Shown here: in pieces, positions 17,396 to 26,401 of the stretch
Layout of the letters: every line of letters starts with the position of its first letter
How positions within the stretch are numbered: position 1 is the first letter of the stretch
Assembly: GCA_965226215.1 (NCBI GenBank)
Contig: CBDDCH010000001.1
Coordinates: 620,001 to 684,000 of the forward strand
Length of the DNA stretch: 64,000 bases
DNA from: G963668345 sp965226215
Lineage (GTDB): Bacteria > Acidobacteriota > Terriglobia > Bryobacterales > UBA6623
Reading direction: 5' to 3'
The notes under the pieces: generated by a model
What the model was told of the DNA's origin: nothing
Database searches by the model: none
Seen by the model: only the letters and a program-made list of their open reading frames with translations
Position numbers and translations under genes: made by a program

Positions 17396-17676
17396 GCATC
17401 GGGGTTTTCTGGGGTTTGGTGGCTGGGTTGTCGACGATGGTGTTGTCGGAGCTGATCCTGAGACTCTGGGGGCCGTCGTTCAAGCTCGAGAGGTATTGGC
17501 AGCTTTGGTTTGTGGGCGTAGCCGTGCGGACGAGCTGGGTGCTCGGGCTGCTGGTCCTCGTCTTAAATAGCCAATGGTTGGAGCCGAAGTCCTTCACGTT
17601 GGCCCTGTTAGCCGGCTACCTGATGGCCCAAATCGTTGAGGGCTTCCGGTACCGCCACTTCGTCCAGAAACTATGA
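17392..17676 (+). CDS. AtpI-like small membrane protein
   Basis: ATG 17392 gives 94 residues and overlaps the previous stop as ATGA. The protein has about three hydrophobic segments (VFWGLVAGLSTMVLSELIL, LWFVGVAVRTSWVLGLLVLVL, FTLALLAGYLMAQIVEGFRY). In the position between atpZ and atpB such proteins are usually the AtpI-like partner of the F0 sector. Sequence alone does not prove that. It overlaps atpB by four bases, so the three genes are translationally linked. Confidence 0.6.
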   Translation: MSIGVFWGLVAGLSTMVLSELILRLWGPSFKLERYWQLWFVGVAVRTSWVLGLLVLVLNSQWLEPKSFTLALLAGYLMAQIVEGFRYRHFVQKL

Positions 17677-18488
17677 CTCTTCCCATCCCTTTGGCGTTTC
17701 TGGCCGCCGCGGGCGGTGAACACGGAGGCGAGCAAACGCTGGTAGGCGTCATTCTTCATCACATTGCCAACCAAGACCTGGAGGACCCGGTTCTGGCCTC
17801 TTGGGGACTGTCGAAAGCGGTTGTGATGATGTTTCTGGCGGCGGCCTTTCTGATGCTTTTCTTGGGATGGTTTCTGCGCAGCTCCCGGATTTCCAAGGGG
17901 GCGCCGACTGGGGTAACCAACGCCATCGAGGCCCTCGTGCTGTTTGTCCGGGACGAGATCGCGGTCACGCACATGGGCCCCAAATATGGCCGCTTCTTCG
18001 CGCCCTATTTGCTGACCCTATTCTTTTTTATTCTCACCTGCAATCTGGCGGGGATGGTCCCGGGCGGCTATACGCCCACCAGCAACTTGAATGTCACCGC
18101 CACGCTGGCGGCGATGACCTTGGTGCTGATTGTGGTCTCGGGCATGATCGTGCTCGGACCCATCGGTTACGTCAAGCACATGGTTCCCCCGGGCGTGCCG
18201 ATCGCCATTGCGCCGTTGCTGATCGTCATCGAGATACTGGGCACCCTGGTCAAGCCCGTCGCGCTGACGATCCGACTCGGCGCCAATATGACGGCGGGTC
18301 ACATCGTGATCCTCGTGATGCTTTCGTTCGTTTTCATATTCAAAAGCGTCCTGGCTGGAATCTTCTTGTCCGTTCCCCTGGCAGTTGCGATCAGTCTTCT
18401 GGAGATTATCGTTGCATTCATCCAAGCCTACGTTTTTACTTTGTTGTCAGCAATCTTTGTTGGGATGGTAGTCCACTCCGCCCACTGA
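17673..18488 (+). CDS. atpB: ATP synthase F0 subunit a
   Basis: Subunit a forms the two proton half-channels next to the c-ring. The 271-residue protein has the essential arginine in ALTIRLGANMTAGHIV and the C-terminal IVAFIQAYVFTLLSAIFVG helix, both diagnostic. About five or six membrane helices are expected. It overlaps the upstream gene and is followed by atpE after 35 bases. Confidence 0.95.
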   Translation: MTLPIPLAFLAAAGGEHGGEQTLVGVILHHIANQDLEDPVLASWGLSKAVVMMFLAAAFLMLFLGWFLRSSRISKGAPTGVTNAIEALVLFVRDEIAVTHMGPKYGRFFAPYLLTLFFFILTCNLAGMVPGGYTPTSNLNVTATLAAMTLVLIVVSGMIVLGPIGYVKHMVPPGVPIAIAPLLIVIEILGTLVKPVALTIRLGANMTAGHIVILVMLSFVFIFKSVLAGIFLSVPLAVAISLLEIIVAFIQAYVFTLLSAIFVGMVVHSAH

Positions 18489-18523
18489 GTAATATGAAAC
18501 TCTTTTTGGAGGTCGATCTTCGA

Positions 18524-18850
18524 ATGAAACAGAACCCGAACCGTGCCGCCCGGACCGTACTTGTCACACTCGTCTTGTTGCTGCTGAGCCCAGCCGCCGT
18601 TTTGGCTCAGGAGGGCGCCTCAGGCCCCAACGTCCTGCACTATTTCGGAGCCGCGATCGGCGCCGGCATTGCCGTCATCGGCGCCGGCATCGGCATCGGG
18701 CGCCTGACGGCCGCGGCGGTCGAAAGCATCGCACGCCAGCCCCAGGCGGCCCGCGACATCGTACAGGCCTTTCAGCTTCCTTTGTTCCTGCTGGAAGGCG
18801 TTAGCGTCATCGCGCTCGGCGTGTGCTTTGTCGTGATCTTCATGAAGTAA
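18524..18850 (+). CDS. atpE: ATP synthase F0 subunit c
   Basis: ATG 18524 is preceded by GGAGG at 18508-18512 and is preferred to ATG 18494. The 108-residue product begins with a signal-like hydrophobic segment (VLVTLVLLLLSPAAVLAQ) before the normal two-helix hairpin, so the mature subunit probably starts near EGASGPN. The first helix is the glycine-rich GAAIGAGIAVIGAGIGIG. The ion-binding glutamate is in PLFLLEGVSVIALG; no Na+-type ligands are obvious, so H+ coupling is likely. The loop ARQPQ contacts the F1 stalk in relatives. Confidence 0.92.
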   Translation: MKQNPNRAARTVLVTLVLLLLSPAAVLAQEGASGPNVLHYFGAAIGAGIAVIGAGIGIGRLTAAAVESIARQPQAARDIVQAFQLPLFLLEGVSVIALGVCFVVIFMK

Positions 18851-18862
18851 GACGGTTCCGTC

Positions 18863-19375
18863 ATGACGGCAGAGAACCCACTGCTGCGTTTCGAACCCGG
18901 ATTGATGATCTGGACGATCATCGTCTTCGTGGTCTTGTTGACGGTCTTGCGTCTGTTTGCCTGGAAACCCCTGCTCAAGGCCCTCGACGAGCGGGAGAAG
19001 AAAATCCAGGAAGCCCTCGCCCAAGCCGAAGAAACACGGCGGAAGACCGAGACCGTGCTGGAAGAGAATCGGCGCCGCATCGACGAGGCGATCCAGAAGT
19101 CCGAGCAGATCGTGCAGCAAGCCCGACAGGACGCCGAGCAGGTTCGTCAGCGCATGGTCGAAGAGGCGAAAGCCGAAGCCCGTCGCGTCACCGAACAGGG
19201 ATTGCGGCGGCTGGAGGCAGAGCAGCACGCCGCCATGGAGGAGATTCGCCGGGTCGCGGCGGACTTGGCCATAAAGGCGGCTGGACGGCTGATCGAATCG
19301 TCGCTTACGGAACAGCAGCAGCGAGAACTGGTCGACAAGTTCCTTCGCGAAGTTCCTGAAAAACCCCTTCAATAG
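18863..19375 (+). CDS. atpF: ATP synthase F0 subunit b
   Basis: Subunit b is the peripheral stator. This 170-residue protein has one N-terminal membrane helix (MIWTIIVFVVLLTVLRLFAW) followed by the WKPLLKALDEREKKIQEAL motif and a long charged coiled coil. It is the last gene of the block: atpH, A, G, D and C do not follow, so the F1 genes must be at another locus. Confidence 0.93.
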   Translation: MTAENPLLRFEPGLMIWTIIVFVVLLTVLRLFAWKPLLKALDEREKKIQEALAQAEETRRKTETVLEENRRRIDEAIQKSEQIVQQARQDAEQVRQRMVEEAKAEARRVTEQGLRRLEAEQHAAMEEIRRVAADLAIKAAGRLIESSLTEQQQRELVDKFLREVPEKPLQ

Positions 19376-19988
19376 GAGAAGGACGGTTCCGGCCTAGGGC
19401 CGGCAGACGAAAGGCCCGCGGCTTCTTGTTCCCCGAGCAGCGGTTGCGGCCGGCTCCGCTGCTGACGTCTGCCCTCGTGTGGTCGAAACGACGTAGAAGA
19501 AACGTCCTTCCGTCCTAAGGGAGTCGTTGACCCGGAGCGAGATTTTTCGACAGCCTAAGCTTTCCCGAAGGCCCCCGTCCCGCACCAGCGCGTATTTCGA
19601 CCGTGGCAGTCGTAAGCCCCCGTAAGTGATCCCGGGAGGCTCATCCCTTCCGCCATTCGACTTCCTGCAACTCAAACCCGGCGATTATTCTCTATCTGAT
19701 TGAACTAGCTAAAGTTATGGTGCTGCCGAAGCGAATCGGCCTGGTCTAGTCGAACGATCCCAGGCGACCGACTCGGGAGACAACGACGTAGGCTTGCCCG
19801 GCGGGCGCCCAGGCGCAAGGAATACGAAACTTAGTTGTACTCTCCTACGACTAAGGGTCGTAGGTTAACTTTGATTAGGGTTTAAGGCCCACTGCCGATC
19901 GCAAGTCTGTGCCTCGTAGACCAGAATGCATAATGGAGGACGTCTCCGCCAGCCCGGCTAGGTGACCGGCGACGCTCATCGTGCGCCC
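19376..19988. other. Long intergenic region after atpF
   Basis: This 613-base stretch has no convincing gene. A minus-strand frame at 19394-19675 has no family features. No T-rich terminator hairpin was recognised. The right part contains the 8-5-8 inverted repeat at 19844-19864. A structured RNA cannot be excluded, since the region is long and GC-rich, but none was recognised (not tmRNA or RNase P by their conserved motifs). Confidence 0.5.
19844..19864. promoter_or_regulatory. Possible operator: inverted repeat CCTACGAC-N5-GTCGTAGG
   Basis: Perfect 8-base arms around TAAGG, 125 bases before the zinc-finger protein gene. The symmetry and ACGA/TCGT arms resemble operators of dimeric repressors such as the BlaI/PenI type, which are common in Acidobacteriota. 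No such regulator gene is in the window, so the assignment is tentative. Confidence 0.4.
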
Positions 19989-22967
19989 ATGCGGTGTCTC
20001 GTATGCCATAAAAAAGTTCCTCGCCTCAGAGCCTGGCGAATGAAGTCGGAGTTCTGCTCTGACGAGCACGCCGAAACCTACAGGCAGCAAACATTGGCGC
20101 GACTCTTGGACGAGCGTGGCGCGCCGCGGGCGCTAGAATTACCGCTGCCCCCCGACAAGGTACTCGAAGAAGAACAGGCACCTTCGTCAGTCAGCGCCCC
20201 CAGCTCCACCGAAGCGTCTGTTGAATCCTACCAGCAACCGGACCCCTCTCACCCCGCCGAGGCAGGGCCTGTCCTGATCGATGAACCTGGCCAGGCTTAC
20301 GCTCGGGAAGAAGGGGCCCGTGTCGGGGACCATCACGAGCACGAGGCTGCTCAAGAGGCGCGAATAGGCGGCGAGGAGCACGTCTCCGCCTCACAAGAGC
20401 GCGAAGACAAACTCATCCCGTCCTTCTCCGAGCTAGAGGGGACGGAGCGCGTAACGGGCTTGGACCCGTTCGAGCGATTAGCTTTGCTGTGCGATGAAGA
20501 GTTAGCGAAGCTGCCATCTTCCACGGTTGACATGCAGCTCAGCGAGAGCGGAGGCGTACAAGAGGAGATCGCGGCAGTCCACGGCGAGCAGAAGAAATTC
20601 GATGCCCTCGAACCTCCGGAATTGACACCTGGCCGCGACGAGTCTCTCTCCGTTCTCGAACAGGTGGAGGGAGAAATAGAGCAGCTAGGCGACATCCGGC
20701 ATTTGCTAGGGGCGCCGGAACAAGACCGGGCTGAAGCTCCCAAGCTGGAACAGGTCGTGAAGGATACTGATCTCCTCGTCGACCCCCAGTGGGCCCAAGT
20801 TCAGGGCGAGGAGTCGATCGGCGAAGAGGCTCTGATCTCAGCGACGCCGCAAAGCTCCACGGGAGGTGAAGTCAAGGCCCCGGTATCGACGGACGAACCC
20901 GGTGCCGACCTGGACGCGCTGTTGGACATCCTAAGCCGGCCCTCCGGCTCCGACAGCAGCGTCGAGAGCGACTCGCCCGAGCTTGAGACTGACCAACCCG
21001 CGGAGGCTGATTCTGAAAGTTCCTGGTCACCCAGCGAGTGCCGACCCTATATCGAATTGGTCAACATCGACGAGCTCGTTCACTTTGCTCCGGATCGGGA
21101 CCATGAGACGCAGGGGATGCGCGGCCCGCGTAGCAACGAGACCGGGATCTCGGAACCAGAAGATACTCTCGCTGTCGAACGTCCTCCCATCATGCCGGAG
21201 CCGCCCCGGACGCTTGCGACTGACTCTTCGTTCGGCTCTGTTTCTCATGCACCGCTGACCCATCCGCGGACCTTTGAAGCCATCCAGCCATCCAGTGGCT
21301 CGAACCAGGCGTACGGAGAGCTGGGGGCCGGCGCGCCTCGGGCGACTGCTCCGGTCACGCCCCAACAAACCGCGCCACTGACTTTAGGATCTCCAAATCT
21401 ACAAGGCGACCATCTGGCGACCATCTGGCCCGCAGCCGCTGAAGGCGTGAAGCAGCAGTCAAAGCGTCTCGACCTCGAACTTCGCTCAGAGCCCTATAGC
21501 CGTTTGGCGGCAGGTGGATCAAGGCAGGCATCTGTGTCTCCGGCACCGAGTCAGGTATTCTCGCTACAGCCCTTCCTTCGACCAACCGGCGAGTTGTGTG
21601 GAATCTCCTGTGAATCATCGGAAGCAATAGCTGACGAACAGGAGAGTCGTCCCGTTCACTCAGAGACGGCAGTTAGGGAAAAACCACCCACGATACGAGT
21701 TGTAGTCGGGAGTGCCCCGGCGCCAATTTTTCTGGCGGCAGCTCCACAGGGGACCGTCAGCGCACGGGAGCTTCTGCCTGAGTCGGTCGACCTCGGCTCG
21801 ACCCACGCCACTCCCACCTCTTCACGCAAGGAATCCTTGGACGCATTCGGACCCTTGTGGACCGCTTCGCTCGCATCCCCCCATAGGGCGATCGAGTTGA
21901 AAACTTCTTACGTCGAGGCAATGCGGCTCCCGGGAATTGCTTGTTCGGAAGTTGCGGTCCGCGAAAAGGTTCCGCATTTCACGCAGGAACCGAGACTCGG
22001 GACCACATCGGCGGCACGAGAGCTTATCTTTAGCGAGCCGGCGAAGCCGATTCCCTTCACCTTCTCGACTGCCACGCTGCGATTGGTGAGGCCCGAGCCA
22101 CAGGATTCGTCGCTGTCAAATTCTGTGCCGGCGAACCTGGCGGAAGCGGTGGGCGCCCACGAAGTGGGCACTGCGGCAGAGCTGACAGGGTTCCTCCCCG
22201 AGAGTGTCCAGTGCATCTCGCTCGGACCATCGCTTGTGGCCAAAGACACGTTCTCCGAGACTCCGCCGGCAACCAAAGACAGGCTGCCGCTGACGCTCGC
22301 TCCCGAAGCTCGATGCGATGCCCGTCGATTCGCGACCGGAGCAGATTGGCAGTCCACGCTGCGCCGAACCCAGAGTGTGATTCCCTTTGCATGGTATGTG
22401 ATTCCTGCCGGTGACTTAACCACGGCGCTTCCCAAGCCGCTGGAGGAAACAGTGGAGGGAAGAAATGAACTGCGTGCGGATGTAATCGTTTCTAAGGTGG
22501 AATGCCAATTGCCCAGTATTGGGGAACTCCGATACCGTTTATCCGGGAGCATACCGACCTACTTTGACCGCCTGGTAAATGAGGATTCTTGGTTCGCTCA
22601 CTTCGATCTGCCCGAGGCTACAGTTGAGAATGCGTATCGCGCAGAGGCGGAGGTCTTCTCGAAGTCGACAGCGGACGACGTACGGTTGTGGATACCCCCG
22701 AAAGTTCGGGCGCCGGTTGAAGCGTTTCCACAGTTCAACAGCAGCTTCGAATTGGTCGGTGAGATCTTACCCATGTCGGCGCTCGAGGGTGGAGTAAAGG
22801 TGCTGGGAAGCGAGGAACAAAAAGAAGTTCGCCCGAAGGCGGGAAGCCAGAGTGAAGGCACGGCTCGTCGGAATGGAAAGGAAGCGGACGTAGTGTCCAC
22901 CGAGCCGCTCGGGCCACTGCTGAAGGTCCGGAGTCCCTCGGACCTGGAGCTCTGGGATTTCTCCTAG
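19989..22967 (+). CDS. Large acidic protein with an N-terminal zinc finger, unknown function
   Basis: ATG 19989 gives 992 residues; an earlier GTG (19962) is possible. The first 30 residues hold a small zinc-finger-like motif, CLVCHKKVP and FCSDEH, similar to treble-clef fingers (Cys2 plus Cys/His). The rest is low in hydrophobic segments and very rich in Glu, Ser, Pro and Ala, so it is probably largely disordered. Recurrent short motifs such as AVREK and PP(A/T)-x-R occur in the second half, hinting at degenerate repeats. No enzymatic domain is visible. It is 91 bases from a TPR protein on the same strand, which may be its partner. Confidence 0.6.
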   Translation: MRCLVCHKKVPRLRAWRMKSEFCSDEHAETYRQQTLARLLDERGAPRALELPLPPDKVLEEEQAPSSVSAPSSTEASVESYQQPDPSHPAEAGPVLIDEPGQAYAREEGARVGDHHEHEAAQEARIGGEEHVSASQEREDKLIPSFSELEGTERVTGLDPFERLALLCDEELAKLPSSTVDMQLSESGGVQEEIAAVHGEQKKFDALEPPELTPGRDESLSVLEQVEGEIEQLGDIRHLLGAPEQDRAEAPKLEQVVKDTDLLVDPQWAQVQGEESIGEEALISATPQSSTGGEVKAPVSTDEPGADLDALLDILSRPSGSDSSVESDSPELETDQPAEADSESSWSPSECRPYIELVNIDELVHFAPDRDHETQGMRGPRSNETGISEPEDTLAVERPPIMPEPPRTLATDSSFGSVSHAPLTHPRTFEAIQPSSGSNQAYGELGAGAPRATAPVTPQQTAPLTLGSPNLQGDHLATIWPAAAEGVKQQSKRLDLELRSEPYSRLAAGGSRQASVSPAPSQVFSLQPFLRPTGELCGISCESSEAIADEQESRPVHSETAVREKPPTIRVVVGSAPAPIFLAAAPQGTVSARELLPESVDLGSTHATPTSSRKESLDAFGPLWTASLASPHRAIELKTSYVEAMRLPGIACSEVAVREKVPHFTQEPRLGTTSAARELIFSEPAKPIPFTFSTATLRLVRPEPQDSSLSNSVPANLAEAVGAHEVGTAAELTGFLPESVQCISLGPSLVAKDTFSETPPATKDRLPLTLAPEARCDARRFATGADWQSTLRRTQSVIPFAWYVIPAGDLTTALPKPLEETVEGRNELRADVIVSKVECQLPSIGELRYRLSGSIPTYFDRLVNEDSWFAHFDLPEATVENAYRAEAEVFSKSTADDVRLWIPPKVRAPVEAFPQFNSSFELVGEILPMSALEGGVKVLGSEEQKEVRPKAGSQSEGTARRNGKEADVVSTEPLGPLLKVRSPSDLELWDFS

Positions 22968-23058
22968 CCTATTGAATCGGTCGATGAGCGAAACGTAACG
23001 GCGAGTGCGATGAGAAGCAACGAAGTCAGGTTCCGACGATGAATCAAGGAAGCTAGCG

Positions 23059-24783
23059 ATGAGACTATTTGGCGATTTCTTAGACACAAAGGGCAGTGAT
23101 TCAAAGGAGAACGGGGCCGATCAGTCCGTGTCCGTGGAAGAGGAGCGGCCCAATGTGAAACAGGAAAAGAGGCAGAAGGGGGCTCCGACGAACGGCAGTG
23201 CGGTTGCTGATCCCTATGCCGCCGCAGTCCGTCATTATTTGCGCGGCCAACTCGACGAGGCGTTGGAGCACCTGGAGAGGGCTCGCGAAAACGGCAAAGA
23301 CCTCACTGAGGTCTACACCGTTATGGCACAAATCTATCTCGAGCGGACAGATTTCGCCAAAGCTGCGGAATTCTACGGTGAGCTACTCGAACTCGAGCCT
23401 GAAAACGCCGCGGCTCAGTTCAACGCCGGCTTCGCACTGCAAGCGTGTGAGAAATTCGAAGAAGCCAAGGCAGCGTTCCGAGCGGCTGCTGAGCTCGACG
23501 CTGAGCTCGGTGAAGCACATCTCGGAGTGGCGGGTTGCTGCCTCAAGCTCGAAGACCACGAAGGTGCAAAGGCTGCTTACGAAGCTTATCTGGAAAACGA
23601 TCCCGATTCCGAGAGTGCGATCTTCGGGCTGGGTGTTGCCTACCAACTATCAGAGGAATGGGAAAAGGCTGTCCAACATTATCTCGCTGCCTTGGACAAG
23701 AACGAGAAGTCGGAAGGGGTGCTGACCAACCTCGGCAGCGTCTACCTCAAACAGCAGGAGCACCAGAAGGCGGCGGATACTTTCCGAACACTCCTCAAGG
23801 TTCAGCCCGAGTCCGCAACCGCCCACGAAGGGTTCGCCTACTCTAGTTACCGCCTGGAAAACTTCGACGACGCGGCCACCCATTACAAAGAATTGGTGAA
23901 CGTCGCCCCAGATTCCTATGAGGGGTGGTTTAACCTGGGTCTCTCCTGCCAGAAAATGGAGTGCCATGAGGAGGCCGTCCAAGCCTACACCGAAGCTCTG
24001 CGGATCCAAGAGGACTCGGTCGACGCGCATCTGAATCTGGCGGCCTGTTGTCAACAGCTTGGAAAGGATAAAGAAGCCCAAGCCCTCTATGAGCGGGCAT
24101 TAAAGCTCGAACCGGAATCGCCTCCTGCGTTGTACAACTTGGCGGTCTTGCACGAAAAAGCGGACAAATGGGACCGGGCGGCCGAGTGTTACGACAAACT
24201 CGCCGAGGTGACTAACTCCCCTGAATCCCTATTCCGTCTCGGCGTTTCCTTCCACAAAAACGGCCAGTGGGAACAAGCGGCTATGGTCTACGAAAAGTGT
24301 GTGCGCCATAAGGAGGACTGGCCCGAAGCTTGGCTCAACCGCGGGGTTGCCCACCTCAAGCTTGAGGACTACGACAAAGCTCGGGAGGCCTTCTCGAAGG
24401 CCCTAGAGTACAAGGACGACGATCCGGAAGCACTGCTTGGCCTGGCTTCCATCCTTGCGAAGCAGGAAAATTACGACGAAGCGCGTGGGGCGTACGCGAA
24501 ACTTGCCAACTTGAAGTCCGACTCGGCTGAGATCCAGTTCAATGCCGGTCTGCTTGAGCAGAAGGCTGACAATGCGAAAGAGGCGATCGAGTACTACTCG
24601 AAGGCCATCGAGATTGATCCGGAATTCGCGGAGGCCTACCTTAACTTAGGGGTTGCGCTTACTGGTACCGACGGGGAAGCCGAAGCGGTTGACTGCTTCG
24701 AACGCGCTCTGGAAATCAAGCCGGAACTAGCCCGTGGCTATTTCACTCTGAAGTCTTTACGTCCTACCCGAAAAGCCAACTAG
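23059..24783 (+). CDS. Tetratricopeptide repeat protein
   Basis: This 574-residue protein starts with a charged, unstructured segment of about 50 residues and then consists almost entirely of TPR units of 34 residues, about 14 in number. Typical unit marks are the W/L-G-Y-A-F-A-P positions, for example AAVRHYLRGQLDEALEHLERA and AIEYYSKAIEIDPEFAEAYL. TPR arrays bind partner proteins. There is no signal peptide. It lies close behind the large acidic zinc-finger gene, with probable joint transcription. Confidence 0.85.
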   Translation: MRLFGDFLDTKGSDSKENGADQSVSVEEERPNVKQEKRQKGAPTNGSAVADPYAAAVRHYLRGQLDEALEHLERARENGKDLTEVYTVMAQIYLERTDFAKAAEFYGELLELEPENAAAQFNAGFALQACEKFEEAKAAFRAAAELDAELGEAHLGVAGCCLKLEDHEGAKAAYEAYLENDPDSESAIFGLGVAYQLSEEWEKAVQHYLAALDKNEKSEGVLTNLGSVYLKQQEHQKAADTFRTLLKVQPESATAHEGFAYSSYRLENFDDAATHYKELVNVAPDSYEGWFNLGLSCQKMECHEEAVQAYTEALRIQEDSVDAHLNLAACCQQLGKDKEAQALYERALKLEPESPPALYNLAVLHEKADKWDRAAECYDKLAEVTNSPESLFRLGVSFHKNGQWEQAAMVYEKCVRHKEDWPEAWLNRGVAHLKLEDYDKAREAFSKALEYKDDDPEALLGLASILAKQENYDEARGAYAKLANLKSDSAEIQFNAGLLEQKADNAKEAIEYYSKAIEIDPEFAEAYLNLGVALTGTDGEAEAVDCFERALEIKPELARGYFTLKSLRPTRKAN

Positions 24784-24820
24784 GCTTCGCGGCTCGGGGC
24801 AGCACCCTGCTCGAGAACAC

Positions 24821-25546
24821 TTATCCGCTTACCGAGATGAACTTCTCGGCCCTGGCCAGGTCCTCAGGACGCCCCACGTCCCGCCAGAACCCCGCGATTG
24901 AGTGCCAGTGCAAGGAAGCGCCCCGGGCCAACATTCGCCGAATGGCATCGGTCAATTCGTACTCGCCTCGTGGCGACCGCGGAATATTCTCCAGCTCTTG
25001 AAAAACCGAGGGCCGAAAGCCGTAAACACCCGCATTGTTCCATCGCGTCGTCGAGGTTCCTCTAGGAGGCTTTTCCACGATCTCGGTGACCCTCTCCCCT
25101 TCCACATAGACCGCGGCCCCTCGGTAGGGGTCATCGACTTCGTTCAGAGCGAGGACGGCCTCCGCACCATCTAGTAGTCCCACCACTGCCCCATATGACG
25201 TCGAATCGACGAGAATGTCCCCGAAAGTCAGCAGAAAAGACTCTTGGCCAACGAAATCGCGTCCCAGAAGAGCAGCCGTTCCGGTACCATCCTGAGTCGG
25301 CTGTCGGCGATAGGCGAGCTTGGCTCGCGCCGGCCGATGGGAGTCAAAATAGCTCTCGATCACCTCGGCTTTGTAGCCGGTGACGATCATGATCTCAGTG
25401 ATCCCGGCTGCCTCCGCACGCTCGATCAGGTGGGCTAGTAGCGGCTTGTCTTGAAGCCGCAGCATCGGCTTGGGGCAGTCCTCGGTCAGCGACTTCATCC
25501 GGGTGCCCCGGCCCGCGGCTAGGATCACGGCCTTCGACACCTTCAT
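24821..25546 (-). CDS. Sugar-phosphate nucleotidyltransferase
   Basis: ATG at 25546 (MKVSKAVILAAG) gives 241 residues; the longer frame adds a poor N-terminus. The signature VILAAGRGTRMKSLTEDCPKP is the nucleotide-binding loop of glucose-1-phosphate thymidylyl/uridylyl- and mannose-1-phosphate guanylyltransferases, with FGDILVD as the metal-binding motif and WNNAGVYGF later. It makes NDP-sugars for cell-surface glycans; which sugar is not determined. It is convergent with the upstream TPR gene. Confidence 0.82.
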   Translation of the reverse strand: MKVSKAVILAAGRGTRMKSLTEDCPKPMLRLQDKPLLAHLIERAEAAGITEIMIVTGYKAEVIESYFDSHRPARAKLAYRRQPTQDGTGTAALLGRDFVGQESFLLTFGDILVDSTSYGAVVGLLDGAEAVLALNEVDDPYRGAAVYVEGERVTEIVEKPPRGTSTTRWNNAGVYGFRPSVFQELENIPRSPRGEYELTDAIRRMLARGASLHWHSIAGFWRDVGRPEDLARAEKFISVSG

Positions 25547-25705
25547 CGTTTCATGATATCGCCTCGGCATTACGCGGCGGATGGACCCCTGGTTGGTGGG
25601 AACCTTCGATTGGAGGATGCGATTCGGCGGACCCAAACTAATGCCCGTCAAGAAGTTTCTTTGACTGGAGCGGGTCGGTCAGCGCTGACCTGCTGATCCG
25701 CGCGG

Positions 25706-26170
25706 CTATTTGATCTCCGGATCGTTCTCGGAAGCAGGTTCGTTGCCCGCATGCTGACGGACGATGTTGGTATGGTCCGTATAAAAAGAACGGCCACCAG
25801 TGACATCATATACCTGGGGATCGGCGTTGATCGTATACCCGCTTGGCGTTCCCACCATAGTGAAGACGTATCCCGACTTGAGACCCTGCGCAAGGTCTTC
25901 GCTGATCAAGTCGGCGCCCGACGCCGAACGCGCAGCGCCTCCGGGAGCGGGCCCCATTTCCATCAAAGTGGATGCAAAACGGCCATAGATAGAGAAGTAC
26001 TGCACCTGACCCGTATTGAGCGTCTGGAGCGTCCTGATGGCGGCCATCTCGTAGGCTGTCATGCGGGCTTGCGTCAGTTTGGGAATTGCGATTGCGGCGA
26101 TGATCATGATAATCGCGATTACGATGAGAAGTTCGATGATCGTGAAACCGTTTTGCCTTCGCGCACGCAT
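25706..26170 (-). CDS. Type IV pilin-like / type II secretion pseudopilin
   Basis: This 154-residue protein has a classic class III leader: RRQNG then FTIIELLIVIAIIMIIA, with prepilin peptidase cleavage after Gly and the Glu at +5. A long hydrophobic N-helix is followed by a small globular part with a GxxYVFTMVGTPSGYTI strand region. The family assembles pili or type II secretion pseudopili; no other pilus genes are near. A GGGAGG ribosome site lies just before the ATG, and a perfect TATAAT sits 20 bases upstream. Confidence 0.85.
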   Translation of the reverse strand: MRARRQNGFTIIELLIVIAIIMIIAAIAIPKLTQARMTAYEMAAIRTLQTLNTGQVQYFSIYGRFASTLMEMGPAPGGAARSASGADLISEDLAQGLKSGYVFTMVGTPSGYTINADPQVYDVTGGRSFYTDHTNIVRQHAGNEPASENDPEIK

Positions 26171-26190
26171 GGTTACCTCCCAACGACTCT

Positions 26191-26196
26191 ATTATA
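26191..26196 (-). promoter_or_regulatory. Probable -10 element of the pseudopilin promoter
   Basis: TATAAT on the minus strand, 21 bases upstream of the start codon, followed by GGGAGGTAACC as ribosome site. The -35 region (TTCAGT with 18-base spacing) is poor. The short leader is what makes this more than chance. Confidence 0.45.
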
Positions 26197-26401
26197 CGGT
26201 GACGCCGCGGTGCTACTGAAGGTGCAAGGAAAATTCCGGCGGGGTTTGCTGTGCTGGGAAAGCTCATCGAGGGGACACCACAACCTCTTCTTCCTCAGGC
26301 GGGCTACCGTCCGCGGTTCGGTGCTCCAAACACGTTGGATGTGATGTGAGTGAAACGCTCAGGAGCAGGCGGTTCAGAAGGAGAGTAGGACGCCCCGAGC
26401 G

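Noticed and set aside
19394..19675. 93-residue minus-strand frame after atpF
   Set aside because: No family features and atypical composition; left as intergenic.
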